Source: JACRAR01 sp041674385 (GTDB taxonomy: Bacteria; Pseudomonadota; Gammaproteobacteria; Burkholderiales; Rhodocyclaceae). From it: DNA of 64,000 nt. The DNA is taken from contig JBAYVU010000002.1 in NCBI GenBank assembly GCA_041674385.1, positions 62,001 to 126,000 on the forward strand. Reading direction: 5' to 3'. Position numbers and translations under genes: made by a program. Shown here piece by piece: positions 34,481 to 43,176 of this stretch; within the stretch, counting starts at the first letter, position 1; the number at the start of each line of letters is the position of its first letter. Under the pieces are notes generated by a model. It saw nothing but the letters and a program-made list of their open reading frames with translations. It was not told the origin of the DNA and did not search any database.

Positions 34481-34489
34481 TCGTTATTT
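34461..34489 (+). terminator. Terminator of ssrA
   Basis: TGGGGACC (34461-34468) pairs with GGTCCCCA (34473-34480) around a TTCG tetraloop, followed by TCGTTATTT. It ends the permuted tmRNA transcript 86 bp before tex. Confidence 0.85.
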
Positions 34490-34574
34490 GTGGGCACCAA
34501 GCGCTCGGCTTGATTATCCGAACGCGCTCCGGTAAGGTTCGCGCCCGTTTGATCGATTTGAATTCCCATTCCCC

Positions 34575-36893
34575 ATGTTGCCACCTATTGAACACCGCCT
34601 CGCCGTCGAACTCGGCGCCAATCCCCAGCAGGTGGCAGCCGCCGTCGCCTTGCTCGACGAAGGCGCCAGCGTGCCTTTCATCTCCCGCTATCGCAAGGAG
34701 GCCACCGGCGGCCTCGACGATACACAAATGCGCCTGCTGGAAGAACGCCTCGGCTATTTGCGCGAACTGGAGCAACGGCGCGGGGCGGTCATCGACAGCA
34801 TCGAGGAACAGGGCAAGCTGAGCGCGGAGCTGAGAGCCCAAATTGAGGCTGCCGAAACCAAGCAACACCTCGAAGACCTGTACCTGCCCTACAAACAGAA
34901 ACGCCGCACCAAGGCACAGATCGCCCGCGAGGCAGGGCTTGAGCCGCTCGCCGACGCATTGCTGGCCGATCCGATGCTGACGCCGGAGAACGAGGCAGAC
35001 AAGTATTTAGATAATGACAAAGGCATCATCGATGTCAAGGCCGCTCTCGATGGCGCCCGCCAGATACTGATGGAGCGTTTCGGCGAGGATGCCGCATTGC
35101 TCGGCACGTTGCGCGAACAATTGCAAAACCAGGGCATCCTGGTGTCGGCCGTGGTGGAAGGCAAGGAGGAAAGCGGCGCCAAGTTTCGTGATTACTTCGC
35201 CTATACCGAGGCACTCCGGGAAATTCCTTCGCACCGCGCGTTGGCCTTGTTCCGTGGCCGCAACGAGGACGTGCTGCGGCTGTCGCTGAAGATGCCGGAT
35301 GAATTGCTCGACCCGCCGCAGGCCAGTCCCTGCGCGAGCCGCGTCGCCACGCATTTCGGCATCCGCGACCAGCAGCGCCCGGCCGACCGCTGGCTGCTGG
35401 AAAGCGCGCGCTGGGCCTGGATGGTAAAGATTTCGCTGCACCTCGAACTGGAATTGATGGGCGCCCTGCGCGAACGCGCCGAGGAAGAGGCGATCCGCGT
35501 CTTCGCCCGCAACCTGCACGACCTGCTGCTGGCTGCGCCGGCCGGGCGGCACGTCACCATGGGGCTCGATCCGGGCATCCGCACCGGCGTCAAGGTGGCC
35601 TTGGTCGATGCCACCGGCAAACTGCTCGACACTGCCACCATCTACCCGCACGAGCCGCGCCGCGACTGGGATGGCGCGCTGCACACGCTGGCGCTGCTGG
35701 CGAAGAAACACCGAGTCGACCTGATCGCCATCGGCAACGGCACGGCCTCGCGCGAAACCGACAAGTTGGCGGGCGACCTGATCAAACAGTTGCCGGAACT
35801 CAAGATCAGCAAGATCGTCGTCTCGGAAGCCGGCGCCTCGGTATATTCCGCCTCGGAACTGGCGGCCAGGGAATTCCCGGATCTCGACGTCAGCCTGCGC
35901 GGCGCGGTGTCCATCGCGCGGCGCCTGCAAGACCCGCTCGCTGAACTGGTGAAGATCGATCCCAAGTCCATCGGCGTCGGCCAGTACCAGCACGATGTCT
36001 CGCAGACCCGGCTGGCGCGCAGCCTCGATGCGGTGGTCGAAGATTGCGTCAACGCCGTCGGTGTCGACGTGAACACAGCTTCGGCGCCTTTGCTGGCGCG
36101 CATCTCCGGCCTCAACTCGACGCTGGCGGGCAACATCGTCGCCCACCGCGACGCTCACGGCCCCTTCCCCGGCCGCGTAGCGCTAAAGCAGGTGCCGCGT
36201 CTTGGCGACAAAACCTTCGAGCAAGCTGCCGGCTTCCTGCGCGTCAATGCCGGCAACGACGAGCGCTATAACCCGCTCGACGCCTCCAGCGTGCACCCGG
36301 AAGCCTATCCGGTAGTCGAGCGCATTCTCGCCGATATCCAGAAAAACATTCGCGATGTCATCGGCGACGGCAAGCTGCTCAAGTCTCTCGATGCGCGCAA
36401 ATACACCGACGAGAAATTTGGTCTGCCGACCGTCCAGGACATCCTCAAGGAACTCGAAAAACCCGGCCGCGATCCGCGTCCCGAGTTCAAGAGCGCCACA
36501 TTCCGCGAGGGCGTCGAAGGCCTCAACGACCTGCAACCCGGCATGCTGCTCGAAGGCGTGGTGACCAACGTCGCCAACTTCGGCGCTTTCGTCGACATCG
36601 GCGTGCACCAGGACGGCCTGGTGCATATCTCGGCGCTGTCCAACCGCTTCGTCAAGAACCCGCACGAGGTAGTCAAGACCGGCGATGTGGTCAAGGTCAA
36701 GGTGCTGGAGGTGGACCCCAAGCGCAAACGCATTGCCTTGACCATGCGGTTAGCCGATGCCATCCCGGATACGCCGCACGGTAAAGGTGCGGCGCCCACC
36801 GCGGTATCCGCCAATTCGCCCGGCCGGCGTCAGCGCGAAGAACCCAAACCCGAAGGTGCGATGGCAAACGCCTTCGCCAAGCTCAAACTGTGA
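34575..36893 (+). CDS. tex: RNA-binding transcription accessory protein Tex
   Basis: 772 residues, the usual Tex length. The N-terminal helical region has 'GASVPFISRYRKEATGGLDD' and 'LEDLYLPYKQKRRTKAQIAR'. The YqgF-like RNase H fold has 'TMGLDPGIRTGVKVALVDAT'. The helix-hairpin-helix region has 'NTASAPLLARISGLNSTLAG' and 'VPRLGDKTFEQAAGFLRV'. A C-terminal S1 domain spans about 655-725 ('GVVTNVANFGAFVDIGVHQD'). The tail is basic. Tex binds nucleic acids and influences transcription in several bacteria. It is followed 19 bp later by the YceH-type gene. Confidence 0.95.
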   Translation: MLPPIEHRLAVELGANPQQVAAAVALLDEGASVPFISRYRKEATGGLDDTQMRLLEERLGYLRELEQRRGAVIDSIEEQGKLSAELRAQIEAAETKQHLEDLYLPYKQKRRTKAQIAREAGLEPLADALLADPMLTPENEADKYLDNDKGIIDVKAALDGARQILMERFGEDAALLGTLREQLQNQGILVSAVVEGKEESGAKFRDYFAYTEALREIPSHRALALFRGRNEDVLRLSLKMPDELLDPPQASPCASRVATHFGIRDQQRPADRWLLESARWAWMVKISLHLELELMGALRERAEEEAIRVFARNLHDLLLAAPAGRHVTMGLDPGIRTGVKVALVDATGKLLDTATIYPHEPRRDWDGALHTLALLAKKHRVDLIAIGNGTASRETDKLAGDLIKQLPELKISKIVVSEAGASVYSASELAAREFPDLDVSLRGAVSIARRLQDPLAELVKIDPKSIGVGQYQHDVSQTRLARSLDAVVEDCVNAVGVDVNTASAPLLARISGLNSTLAGNIVAHRDAHGPFPGRVALKQVPRLGDKTFEQAAGFLRVNAGNDERYNPLDASSVHPEAYPVVERILADIQKNIRDVIGDGKLLKSLDARKYTDEKFGLPTVQDILKELEKPGRDPRPEFKSATFREGVEGLNDLQPGMLLEGVVTNVANFGAFVDIGVHQDGLVHISALSNRFVKNPHEVVKTGDVVKVKVLEVDPKRKRIALTMRLADAIPDTPHGKGAAPTAVSANSPGRRQREEPKPEGAMANAFAKLKL

Positions 36894-36912
36894 ACAGCGG
36901 AGGGTAATTGCA

Positions 36913-37608
36913 ATGCATATCGAGTTCACTCCCCGCGAAGCCCGCGTCATCGGTTGCCTGATCGAGAAACAGATCGCCACGCCGGAGCAATACCCCTTGT
37001 CGTTGAACGCGCTCACCAATGCCTGTAACCAGAAGAGCAACCGCGACCCGGTGTTGGCCCTGGACGAAACCACGGTGCAGGAAATCGTCGACGGGCTGGT
37101 CAGGAAACACCAGGTCAGCGAGCACGGCGGCTATGGCAGCCGTGTGCCGAAATTCCAACACCGCTTCTGCAATACGGAATACGGCACGCTGAAATTCTCG
37201 CCTCAGGAGCTCAGTGTCATATGCGAGCTATTCCTGCGCGGCCCGCAGACGCCGGGCGAGTTGCGCACTCACGCCAGCAGGTTGTGCCACTTCGACGACG
37301 TCGCGCAAATCGAAACCGTGCTGACCGCGCTGACACAACGCGAGGACGGTCCCTTCGTGATGCGCATGCCACGTGAAGCGGGGCGACGCGAATCGCGCTA
37401 TGCCCACCTGTTCAGCGGCGAGGTGGCGGGGACGGGCGAAAGCGAAGATATGCAGGAGACCGCCGCGTCCATGCCAAGTCGCATCGATCGTTTGGAGCAG
37501 CGAATCGCCGCGCTTGAAACCGAGGTCGCCGAGTTGAAGCAGCTGATCGGCAAAGCAAGCGATCAGGGCAGGTGCAACTCGAACGACTCCGACGACTCGG
37601 ACGCATAG
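36913..37608 (+). CDS. YceH/DUF480 family protein
   Basis: 231 residues from the ATG at 36913 (GGAGGG upstream). The DUF480 signatures are 'TPREARVIGCLIEKQIATPE', 'YPLSLNALTNACNQKSNRDP' and 'FLRGPQTPGELRTHASRLCH'. The fold is two winged helices, suggesting nucleic-acid binding. A coiled-coil-like C-terminus ('RIDRLEQRIAALETEVAELK') and a polar Ser/Asp tail complete it. Function is not established for the family. It follows tex closely and may be co-transcribed. Confidence 0.85.
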   Translation: MHIEFTPREARVIGCLIEKQIATPEQYPLSLNALTNACNQKSNRDPVLALDETTVQEIVDGLVRKHQVSEHGGYGSRVPKFQHRFCNTEYGTLKFSPQELSVICELFLRGPQTPGELRTHASRLCHFDDVAQIETVLTALTQREDGPFVMRMPREAGRRESRYAHLFSGEVAGTGESEDMQETAASMPSRIDRLEQRIAALETEVAELKQLIGKASDQGRCNSNDSDDSDA

Positions 37609-37693
37609 ATGTCTATGATGACAACGTGCTAAAGTCACTCCAGCCGAGTCAGGTTAAAGCAGAAGTGTTTGCCAAGGGGGGGCGTTGCGGTTG

Positions 37694-37699
37694 TATAAT
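37694..37699 (+). promoter_or_regulatory. -10 element of a candidate RNA gene
   Basis: A perfect TATAAT within TTGTATAATG. No good -35 at 16-18 bp was found; a TTGCCA lies 19 bp upstream. Downstream is a structured, non-coding stretch with a terminator. Confidence 0.5.
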
Positions 37700-37704
37700 G
37701 CTCG

Positions 37705-37948
37705 GATGATTCGGACAGCTTATGCATGTTCCCAATACCGACCACCGGCCAAAAGCTCACGGTTTGCAAATACCCACAAAGGTTTTGTGATAACGCGCGA
37801 TGAGCATTTTGATCGCGGCAGTCTCGCGCCTGACGCAGGACTCTCTTCTTTGCGCCAGCTTGAACCCCGGCCCGGGATGCTCAAGCTGGTCGCCGAAACT
37901 CTCTTGCAACAGATCGGCCAGTCCATATTGGGCTGGCCTTTTGTTTTG
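37705..37948 (+). ncRNA. Candidate structured non-coding RNA or leader before apbE-rnf
   Basis: This 399-bp gap (37609-38007) has no convincing gene. From the predicted start it contains stem-loops CGCGAT/ATCGCG (37798-37819) and a 9-bp CCAGCTTGA/TCAAGCTGG stem (37857-37889) with an inner CCGG/CCGG pairing, then an intrinsic terminator. A transcript of about 240 nt is predicted. It does not match the conserved blocks of 6S, RNase P, 4.5S, FMN or cobalamin RNAs as I know them. It is either a free small RNA or a leader that attenuates the apbE-rnf operon, which starts 60 bp after the terminator. Confidence 0.5.
37916..37948 (+). terminator. Intrinsic terminator ending the candidate RNA
   Basis: GGCCAGTCC (37916-37924) pairs with GGGCTGGCC (37930-37938, including one G-T pair) around ATATT, followed by TTTTGTTTTG. 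Confidence 0.85.
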
Positions 37949-38007
37949 TTAATCGGAGTCGTTCATTCTCCGGCACGACCGGGGATCATTTAGTCGAGGT
38001 TGTCATT

Positions 38008-39006
38008 ATGCCAATCGGATTGTCCCGCCGCCGCTTCATCACTTTCGCCGCCGCCGCTGCCGGATTGCCGCTACTGCTCAAAGCGGGCAGCACTCAGGCC
38101 AGACTGGTGCGCTGGGATGGCACCGCCCTCGGGGCTCCCTCCTCGATCCAGCTCTACCACACCGATGAAGCCGTCGCGCAGCAGGCCATCGCCGCCGCGC
38201 TGGCCGAAATGCGGCGCCTGGAGGCCATCTTCAGCATCTATCGCGCCGACAGCGCCATTTCGCAGCTCAACCGCCAAGGCAAGCTCGACCATGCCCCCGC
38301 CGACCTGATGACCATGCTGACGCGGGCGCTGTCCCTGGCCCGAATCAGCGACGGCATCTACGATCCGACCGTGCAGCCGCTGTGGAATCTCTACTCCGCG
38401 CATTTCTCGGCCGCCAATCCCGACCCCGCCGGGCCTGCCGCGAATGCCCGCGCCGCCGCGCTGGCACTGGTCGATTGGCGCCAGGTCGAGCTGGATCATA
38501 CGGCCGGACGCATCGCTTTCGGCCGTCCCGGCATGGGACTGACGTTGAACAGCGGCGCCCAGGGCTATATCACCGACAAGGTTGCCGAGGTACTCAGGAC
38601 GCATGGCTTCGAGCGCATGCTGGTGGACATGGGCGAACCGCGCGCGCTGTCGACGCAGCCTGACGGTTCGGCCTGGCGCATCGGCATCGCCAATCCGGCC
38701 AAGCCGAATGACATCGTCACCTACCTGGATGTGGTCGACAAGTGCGTTTCCACTTCCGGCGGCTACGGCACCATCCTGGACAAGGAAGGACGTTTTACCC
38801 ATTTGTTCCATACCCGTACCGGTTTGACTGCTCCGGCCATGTTGGGTGTTTCGGTCGTGGCCCAAACCGGCATGGCCGCGGACGGGCTGTCCGCCGCCAT
38901 GCTGCTGGCGCCGGAAGAAAAGCGCCAGGCCATTCTCAAGGCCGGCGGTGGCGAGCAGGCGATATTCGTCACGCCCCAAGGCGTTGTCGCCACGGTGAAG
39001 GCTTGA
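38008..39006 (+). CDS. apbE: FAD:protein FMN transferase
   Basis: 332 residues. A twin-arginine-like signal 'LSRRRFITFAAAAAGLPLLL' exports it. ApbE blocks include 'EMRRLEAIFSIYRADSAISQ', 'SDGIYDPTVQPLWNLY', 'TLNSGAQGYITDKVAEVLRT', 'VDMGEPRAL' and 'AQTGMAADGLSAAMLLAPEE'. ApbE covalently attaches FMN to threonines of RnfD and RnfG (and NqrB/NqrC) using FAD in the periplasm. It is the first gene of the rnf operon, 16 bp before rnfC, which fits that job exactly. Confidence 0.94.
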   Translation: MPIGLSRRRFITFAAAAAGLPLLLKAGSTQARLVRWDGTALGAPSSIQLYHTDEAVAQQAIAAALAEMRRLEAIFSIYRADSAISQLNRQGKLDHAPADLMTMLTRALSLARISDGIYDPTVQPLWNLYSAHFSAANPDPAGPAANARAAALALVDWRQVELDHTAGRIAFGRPGMGLTLNSGAQGYITDKVAEVLRTHGFERMLVDMGEPRALSTQPDGSAWRIGIANPAKPNDIVTYLDVVDKCVSTSGGYGTILDKEGRFTHLFHTRTGLTAPAMLGVSVVAQTGMAADGLSAAMLLAPEEKRQAILKAGGGEQAIFVTPQGVVATVKA

Positions 39007-39022
39007 TGAGGGGTACTGAAGG

Positions 39023-40387
39023 ATGAGCTTGCTTAGCTGGCACAAATCAGTACTTCCGACCTTCTCTCGCGGGGGCATTCATCCCGACGAGCGCAAGGAA
39101 CTCACCGAAAACTTGCCGATTGAGACATTCATTCCGACCGCCGTGTCGCTTCCGGTGAGCCAGAGCCTGGGCCCGTCAGCCGAGCCGCGGGTAGCCAAGG
39201 CGGCCAAAGTCAAGCGCGGCGACGTCATCGCCACCGTGCCCGGCGGCGTCTCGCTGCACGCACCGGTCAGCGGCATCATCAAGGGTGTGCAGACCGGCCC
39301 CCACGCCTCCCTGGTGTATGACACAGTCATCACCATCCAGGCTCGACCGGAGGAAGAGGAAACGCAGTTTCCGGAGCAAACCGGTTGGCAAGCGCTGCCG
39401 GTCGCGCAGATGCTCGAACGTATCCGCGATGCCGGCGTGGTCGGACTCGGCGGCGCCACCTTTCCTACCTACCGCAAGTTGACGCTGCCCAAGGATGCCA
39501 AGGTCGACACCCTGGTCATCAACGGCTCGGAATGCGAACCTTACCTGACCTGCGACTACCGGCTGATGCTGGAGGAAAGCGAGAAAGTGGTGCTCGGCGC
39601 CTGGCTCATCAGCAAGATCGTCGGCGTAGGCAACTGCGTCATCGGTGTCGAGGACAACAAGCAGCCGGCGGCCGAGAAGATGCGCCAGACCATCGCCGAA
39701 CTTGGCCTGGAGAAGCTGGACCCACCGGTCAAGATGTCCGTGGTGGTGACGCAGACCCGCTATCCGCAGGGCTCCGAGAAGCAGCTGGTGCAGTCCTTGA
39801 CCGGCCGCCTGGTGCCCAAGGGCGGCTTGCCGCTGAACGTCGGCGTGGTGGTGCAGAACGTCGCGACGGCCATCGCCTGTCTCGAAGCGATCCGCAACAA
39901 CAAGCCGGTCATGGAGCGCGTGCTGACCGTCTCCGGCCTGGGCATCAAGACGCCGAAGAACCTCAGGGTGCCGATCGGCACCTCGGTCGAGGACATCATC
40001 GCCCATTGCGGCGGCTACAACGGCGAGGTGGTCAAGATCCTGCTCGGCGGCCCGATGATGGGGCGCACCATCGCCGATCTCGACGTCGCCGTGACCAAGG
40101 GTACCAGCGGCCTGCTGTTCCTAACGGCGCCGGAAACCAGCATCACCCACTACCAGCCCTGCATCTCCTGCGGCGAATGCCTCGACGCCTGCCCGATGGG
40201 ACTGGAGCCGAATCGGGTTTCCCAATACATCGAGGTCAACCGCCCCTTGGAAACCGAACAATTCGGCGTCAAGGAATGCTTCGAATGCGGCTGCTGCTCT
40301 TGGAGTTGCCCATCCCACCGGCCCCTGGTGCAATTCATGCAGGTGGCCAAGGCCGCCTACCGTCGCCATGAGAGGAAATCCAAGTGA
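39023..40387 (+). CDS. rnfC: Ion-translocating ferredoxin:NAD+ oxidoreductase subunit C
   Basis: 454 residues. The N-terminal RnfC barrel domain includes 'LSWHKSVLPTFSRGGIHPDE'. The FMN/NADH-binding core is 'VVGLGGATFPTYRKL' with 'VINGSECEPYLTCDYRLMLE'. Two [4Fe-4S] motifs near the C-terminus are 'CISCGECLDACPMGL' and 'CFECGCCSWSCP'. The short form lacks the long Ala-rich tail of enterobacterial RsxC. It is the NADH-side subunit of the Rnf complex and overlaps rnfD by four bases. Confidence 0.95.
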   Translation: MSLLSWHKSVLPTFSRGGIHPDERKELTENLPIETFIPTAVSLPVSQSLGPSAEPRVAKAAKVKRGDVIATVPGGVSLHAPVSGIIKGVQTGPHASLVYDTVITIQARPEEEETQFPEQTGWQALPVAQMLERIRDAGVVGLGGATFPTYRKLTLPKDAKVDTLVINGSECEPYLTCDYRLMLEESEKVVLGAWLISKIVGVGNCVIGVEDNKQPAAEKMRQTIAELGLEKLDPPVKMSVVVTQTRYPQGSEKQLVQSLTGRLVPKGGLPLNVGVVVQNVATAIACLEAIRNNKPVMERVLTVSGLGIKTPKNLRVPIGTSVEDIIAHCGGYNGEVVKILLGGPMMGRTIADLDVAVTKGTSGLLFLTAPETSITHYQPCISCGECLDACPMGLEPNRVSQYIEVNRPLETEQFGVKECFECGCCSWSCPSHRPLVQFMQVAKAAYRRHERKSK

Positions 40388-41382
40388 GCGAAGCCGAAGT
40401 TACGCCGCCCCCCACGCCTACCCTGCATTTGTCCAGCGGCCCGCACATCGCTTCGGGCCGCACTACCAGCCAGATCATGTGGATGGTCAACCTGTCGCTG
40501 CTGCCGGCGCTGCTCTGGGCCTTGGCCGTGTTCGGCTGGGCGGTGCTGGCCATCACCCTGTCCTCGGTCCTCGGCTGCGTCGTTGCCGAGTACGCCGTCT
40601 GCCGCATCGGCAAGACCGCCTCGACCGTGCTTGACGGCTCGGCGGTCTGCTCGGGCCTGCTGCTCGCCTACACCCTGCCGCCCGGCATACCGATCTGGAT
40701 GCCCTTCATCGGCGGCATGCTGGCGCTGATCTTCGCCAAAGGCATATTCGGCGGCCTCGGTTACAACATCTTCAATGTCGCGCTGGTGGGTCGCGCCATG
40801 ATGATGGCCACTTTCCCGGTGGAGATGACCACGCGCTGGCTGAAACCGGCCCTCGACCAGGCGGACGCCATTTCCGCCGCCACCGCGCTGGCGCAGCTCA
40901 AGCTCGGCGGTCAGGAGGCACTGGCCAAGCTGCTGGGAGATATCCCTGACGCCCAGGTGTGGCTCGACTTCTTCCTCGGCATGCGCGCCGGCTCCATCGG
41001 CGAGGTGTCGGTGGTGATGATCCTGCTGGGCGCGGCCTTCCTGCTCTGGAAGGGCATCATCAAGCTCTACATCCCCATCAGCATCCTGGTCGGCGTCGCG
41101 TTGATGGCGCCATTCTCGCCGGCCCCGGTGCTCTACATGCTGTCCGGCGGGTTGTGGCTGGGCGCCTTTTTCATGGCAACCGATTACGTGACCAGCCCGA
41201 CCATGCCCCGCGGCCAGATCATCTTCGGGCTGGGCATCGGCTTGTTGACGGGCATCATCCGCAACTGGGGCGGCTACCCAGAGGGCATCTGCTACGCGAT
41301 CATGCTGATGAACATACTGACCCCGGCGCTGAACGACTGGTTCAGGCCCAAGCGCCTGACTGCCGACGGAGCGCCATCATGA
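40384..41382 (+). CDS. rnfD: Rnf complex subunit D
   Basis: 332 residues with about nine membrane helices in the NqrB/RnfD family. 'QADAISAATALAQL' (Thr near residue 166) is the S-x-A-T flavinylation site for covalent FMN added by ApbE. 'GGLGYNIFNVALVGRAMMMA' and 'ATDYVTSPTMPRGQIIFGLG' are family blocks. It forms the central membrane channel with RnfA and RnfE. It overlaps rnfC and rnfG by four bases each. Confidence 0.94.
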   Translation: MSEAEVTPPPTPTLHLSSGPHIASGRTTSQIMWMVNLSLLPALLWALAVFGWAVLAITLSSVLGCVVAEYAVCRIGKTASTVLDGSAVCSGLLLAYTLPPGIPIWMPFIGGMLALIFAKGIFGGLGYNIFNVALVGRAMMMATFPVEMTTRWLKPALDQADAISAATALAQLKLGGQEALAKLLGDIPDAQVWLDFFLGMRAGSIGEVSVVMILLGAAFLLWKGIIKLYIPISILVGVALMAPFSPAPVLYMLSGGLWLGAFFMATDYVTSPTMPRGQIIFGLGIGLLTGIIRNWGGYPEGICYAIMLMNILTPALNDWFRPKRLTADGAPS

Positions 41383-42266
41383 CCTGCATATCCGGCAAAC
41401 CGGTAGACCAGGCGCCACCCAGCGGCCGCGAGATGGTGATCATCGCCGCGGGCCTCACCGTGGTATGCCTGGTCGCGGCGATGATTCTCGGCGGCCTATA
41501 TTTCTTCACCCAGCCTGCCAAGGAACACAATCTGCACCTGCGCGAGGAAACCATGATCCGCGGCCTGCTCGGCTTGACGCCGCAGGCCAGGATTCAAGAA
41601 GTGCGTCGTTACCTGACGGGCGAAGGCAAGGACCTGCAAGTCATCTACCTGACCGGCAAGAAGCTCGCGCAACTGGAGCTGGACGGCAAGGAGGTTGCCG
41701 CCCTTGACGTGCCCAACGATGTCGCCGCCGCAAACGCCGAGCTAAAGGACGAATGGGTGAAGAAGCAGATCAAGGTCGCCAACCCGGAGCACATCAAGTA
41801 CGCCGGCCGCTTCTTCGTCGGCCTTGAAGGATCGCAGCCTGCCGGCTATGTCGTCGAGGGCGTCACGCTGGGCTTCAAAACCTGGGTGCGTTTCTTCATG
41901 GCCATCGACTCGGCCTTCACCATACAGGGCGTGGAGATCATCGAGCACGAGGAAGACCCCGGCCTGGGCGCCGAAATCGTGCAGCGCTACTTCAAGAACC
42001 AGTTTGCCGGCAGGAGCTTGGCGGACATCGAAAAAATCTCCGTCACCAAGGACCCGCTGCCCAAGGAATGGCAGGCTGCGCTGGAACAACTCGGCGACAT
42101 GCCCTACCGCCCTTGGCTGGAGAAGCATCGCGACATGCTGCCAAAAAATCCGAACATTTACGCGATCACGGGGTCTACCATCAGCAGCACCGCGGTTACC
42201 GTCGGTATCAAGGCCGCCCTTGGCAATTTCCGCAAACGGATGAACATCGTGGAGAAATACCTATGA
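41379..42266 (+). CDS. rnfG: Rnf complex subunit G
   Basis: 295 residues from the ATG overlapping the rnfD stop. One N-terminal membrane helix (about 20-42) anchors a periplasmic FMN domain. The attachment motif is 'AITGSTISSTAVT', a variant of the usual S/T-G-A-T with Ser for Ala, and the modified Thr follows it. 'EHEEDPGLGAEIVQRYFKNQ' is the conserved NqrC/RnfG block. It is longer than E. coli RsxG (about 206 residues) because of an insert at about 60-130. It is the periplasmic electron carrier of Rnf. Confidence 0.92.
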   Translation: MTCISGKPVDQAPPSGREMVIIAAGLTVVCLVAAMILGGLYFFTQPAKEHNLHLREETMIRGLLGLTPQARIQEVRRYLTGEGKDLQVIYLTGKKLAQLELDGKEVAALDVPNDVAAANAELKDEWVKKQIKVANPEHIKYAGRFFVGLEGSQPAGYVVEGVTLGFKTWVRFFMAIDSAFTIQGVEIIEHEEDPGLGAEIVQRYFKNQFAGRSLADIEKISVTKDPLPKEWQAALEQLGDMPYRPWLEKHRDMLPKNPNIYAITGSTISSTAVTVGIKAALGNFRKRMNIVEKYL

Positions 42267-42907
42267 GTGCGAATCGTCCGCCACCACCGGTTTCGACCAT
42301 GCTGATGCGCGGCCTGTTCGAGGAGAACCCGATCTTCCGGCTGGCCTTGAGCCTCTGCCCGGCCGTGGCGGTGACCACCTCGGTGAAGAACGGCCTGATG
42401 CTCGGCGTTGCCGTGCTGGTGGTGCAGGTGCTGTCGAGCATGTCCGGTTCGCTGGTGAAGCACATCATCAACCCGAAGATCCGCATCCCGGTATTCACCC
42501 TGATCATCGCCATCTGGGTCAGCGCCATGGACATGATCCTGGCCGCCTATTTTGCCGATGTCTACCAGCAGGTTGGGCTGTACGTGAAGCTGATCGTGGC
42601 TTTCGCCATCATCATCTCGCGCATGGAGCTGTTCTCCATGAAACACAGCGTCGTGCCCTGCTTCTGGGACGGTCTGGGCATGGGACTGGGCTTCCTGGTC
42701 GGCCTGGTGCTGGCCGGCGCTTTCCGCGAACTGCTGGGCAACGGCAGCATCTTCGGCATCGCCGTGCTGCCGTTCAAACCGCTGCTGCTGGTGGTGCTGC
42801 CGGCCGGCGGCTTTTTCACGATAGGCCTGATCATGGCCTTGTTCAATTGGGTCGACGTCAAGCGGGGCCACAAGCTGCCCGCGGGCGGAGGAGGAGCACA
42901 TGGTTAG
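42263..42907 (+). CDS. rnfE: Rnf complex subunit E
   Basis: 214 residues with six membrane helices. The NqrD/RnfE signature 'LFEENPIFRLALSLCPAVAV' contains the conserved membrane Cys that binds the [2Fe-2S] shared with RnfA. 'RMELFSMKHSVVPCFWDGLG' holds the second family Cys. It overlaps rnfG by four bases. Its stop codon lies inside the left inverted repeat of the inserted element, so the element borders the gene without shortening it visibly. Confidence 0.93.
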   Translation: MSANRPPPPVSTMLMRGLFEENPIFRLALSLCPAVAVTTSVKNGLMLGVAVLVVQVLSSMSGSLVKHIINPKIRIPVFTLIIAIWVSAMDMILAAYFADVYQQVGLYVKLIVAFAIIISRMELFSMKHSVVPCFWDGLGMGLGFLVGLVLAGAFRELLGNGSIFGIAVLPFKPLLLVVLPAGGFFTIGLIMALFNWVDVKRGHKLPAGGGGAHG

Positions 42908-43176
42908 AGCTCATTTCATGAATATCCGCGCGATGCGTTGCCCCGCAATGGGGATGGATGCGAGGCGGAGGGCGAAGCCAATGGTCGATCCCTTGGCGAG
43001 CCCGACAACGACGCAGACGCCCCATTGCGGGGCAACCCGAAGGGACGGGGTGATTCTGGCCTCATGGCGGCGTTACTCGCTCCTGATGTGGAGCAACCAC
43101 ACGGCGTCGCTCGCGCCTTGCCCTGAGGCCAGACTCGCCCCGTCGCACACGCGGAGATTCATGAAATGAGCTCTAA
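42904..43176. mobile_element. 273-bp foldback (MITE-like) element between rnfE and rnfA
   Basis: Terminal inverted repeats of 27 bp with one mismatch (42904-42930 and 43150-43176) start TTAGAGCTCATTTCATGAAT and end at GCGG. Inside are two further inverted repeats: a perfect 17-bp pair GTTGCCCCGCAATGGGG (42936-42952) / CCCCATTGCGGGGCAAC (43020-43036), and a 21-bp pair with two mismatches around TCTGGCCTCA (about 43062) and TGAGGCCAGA (about 43124). Single-stranded, it would fold as a cloverleaf. It has no transposase. It interrupts an operon whose other junctions overlap by four bases, and its right end contains the rnfA GGAG site and ATG. Confidence 0.82.

Noticed and set aside
37705..37948. 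6S RNA, RNase P RNA or FMN riboswitch
   Set aside because: There is no long end-to-end closing stem as in 6S RNA, and none of the conserved RNase P or FMN-riboswitch blocks are present.
37685..37993. Possible 102-residue protein before apbE
   Set aside because: It starts with TTG inside the promoter, lacks a ribosome-binding site and runs through stem-loops and an intrinsic terminator.
42900..43169. Possible 89-residue protein between rnfE and rnfA
   Set aside because: It lies almost exactly within the foldback element, overlaps rnfE, and its composition reflects the inverted repeats.
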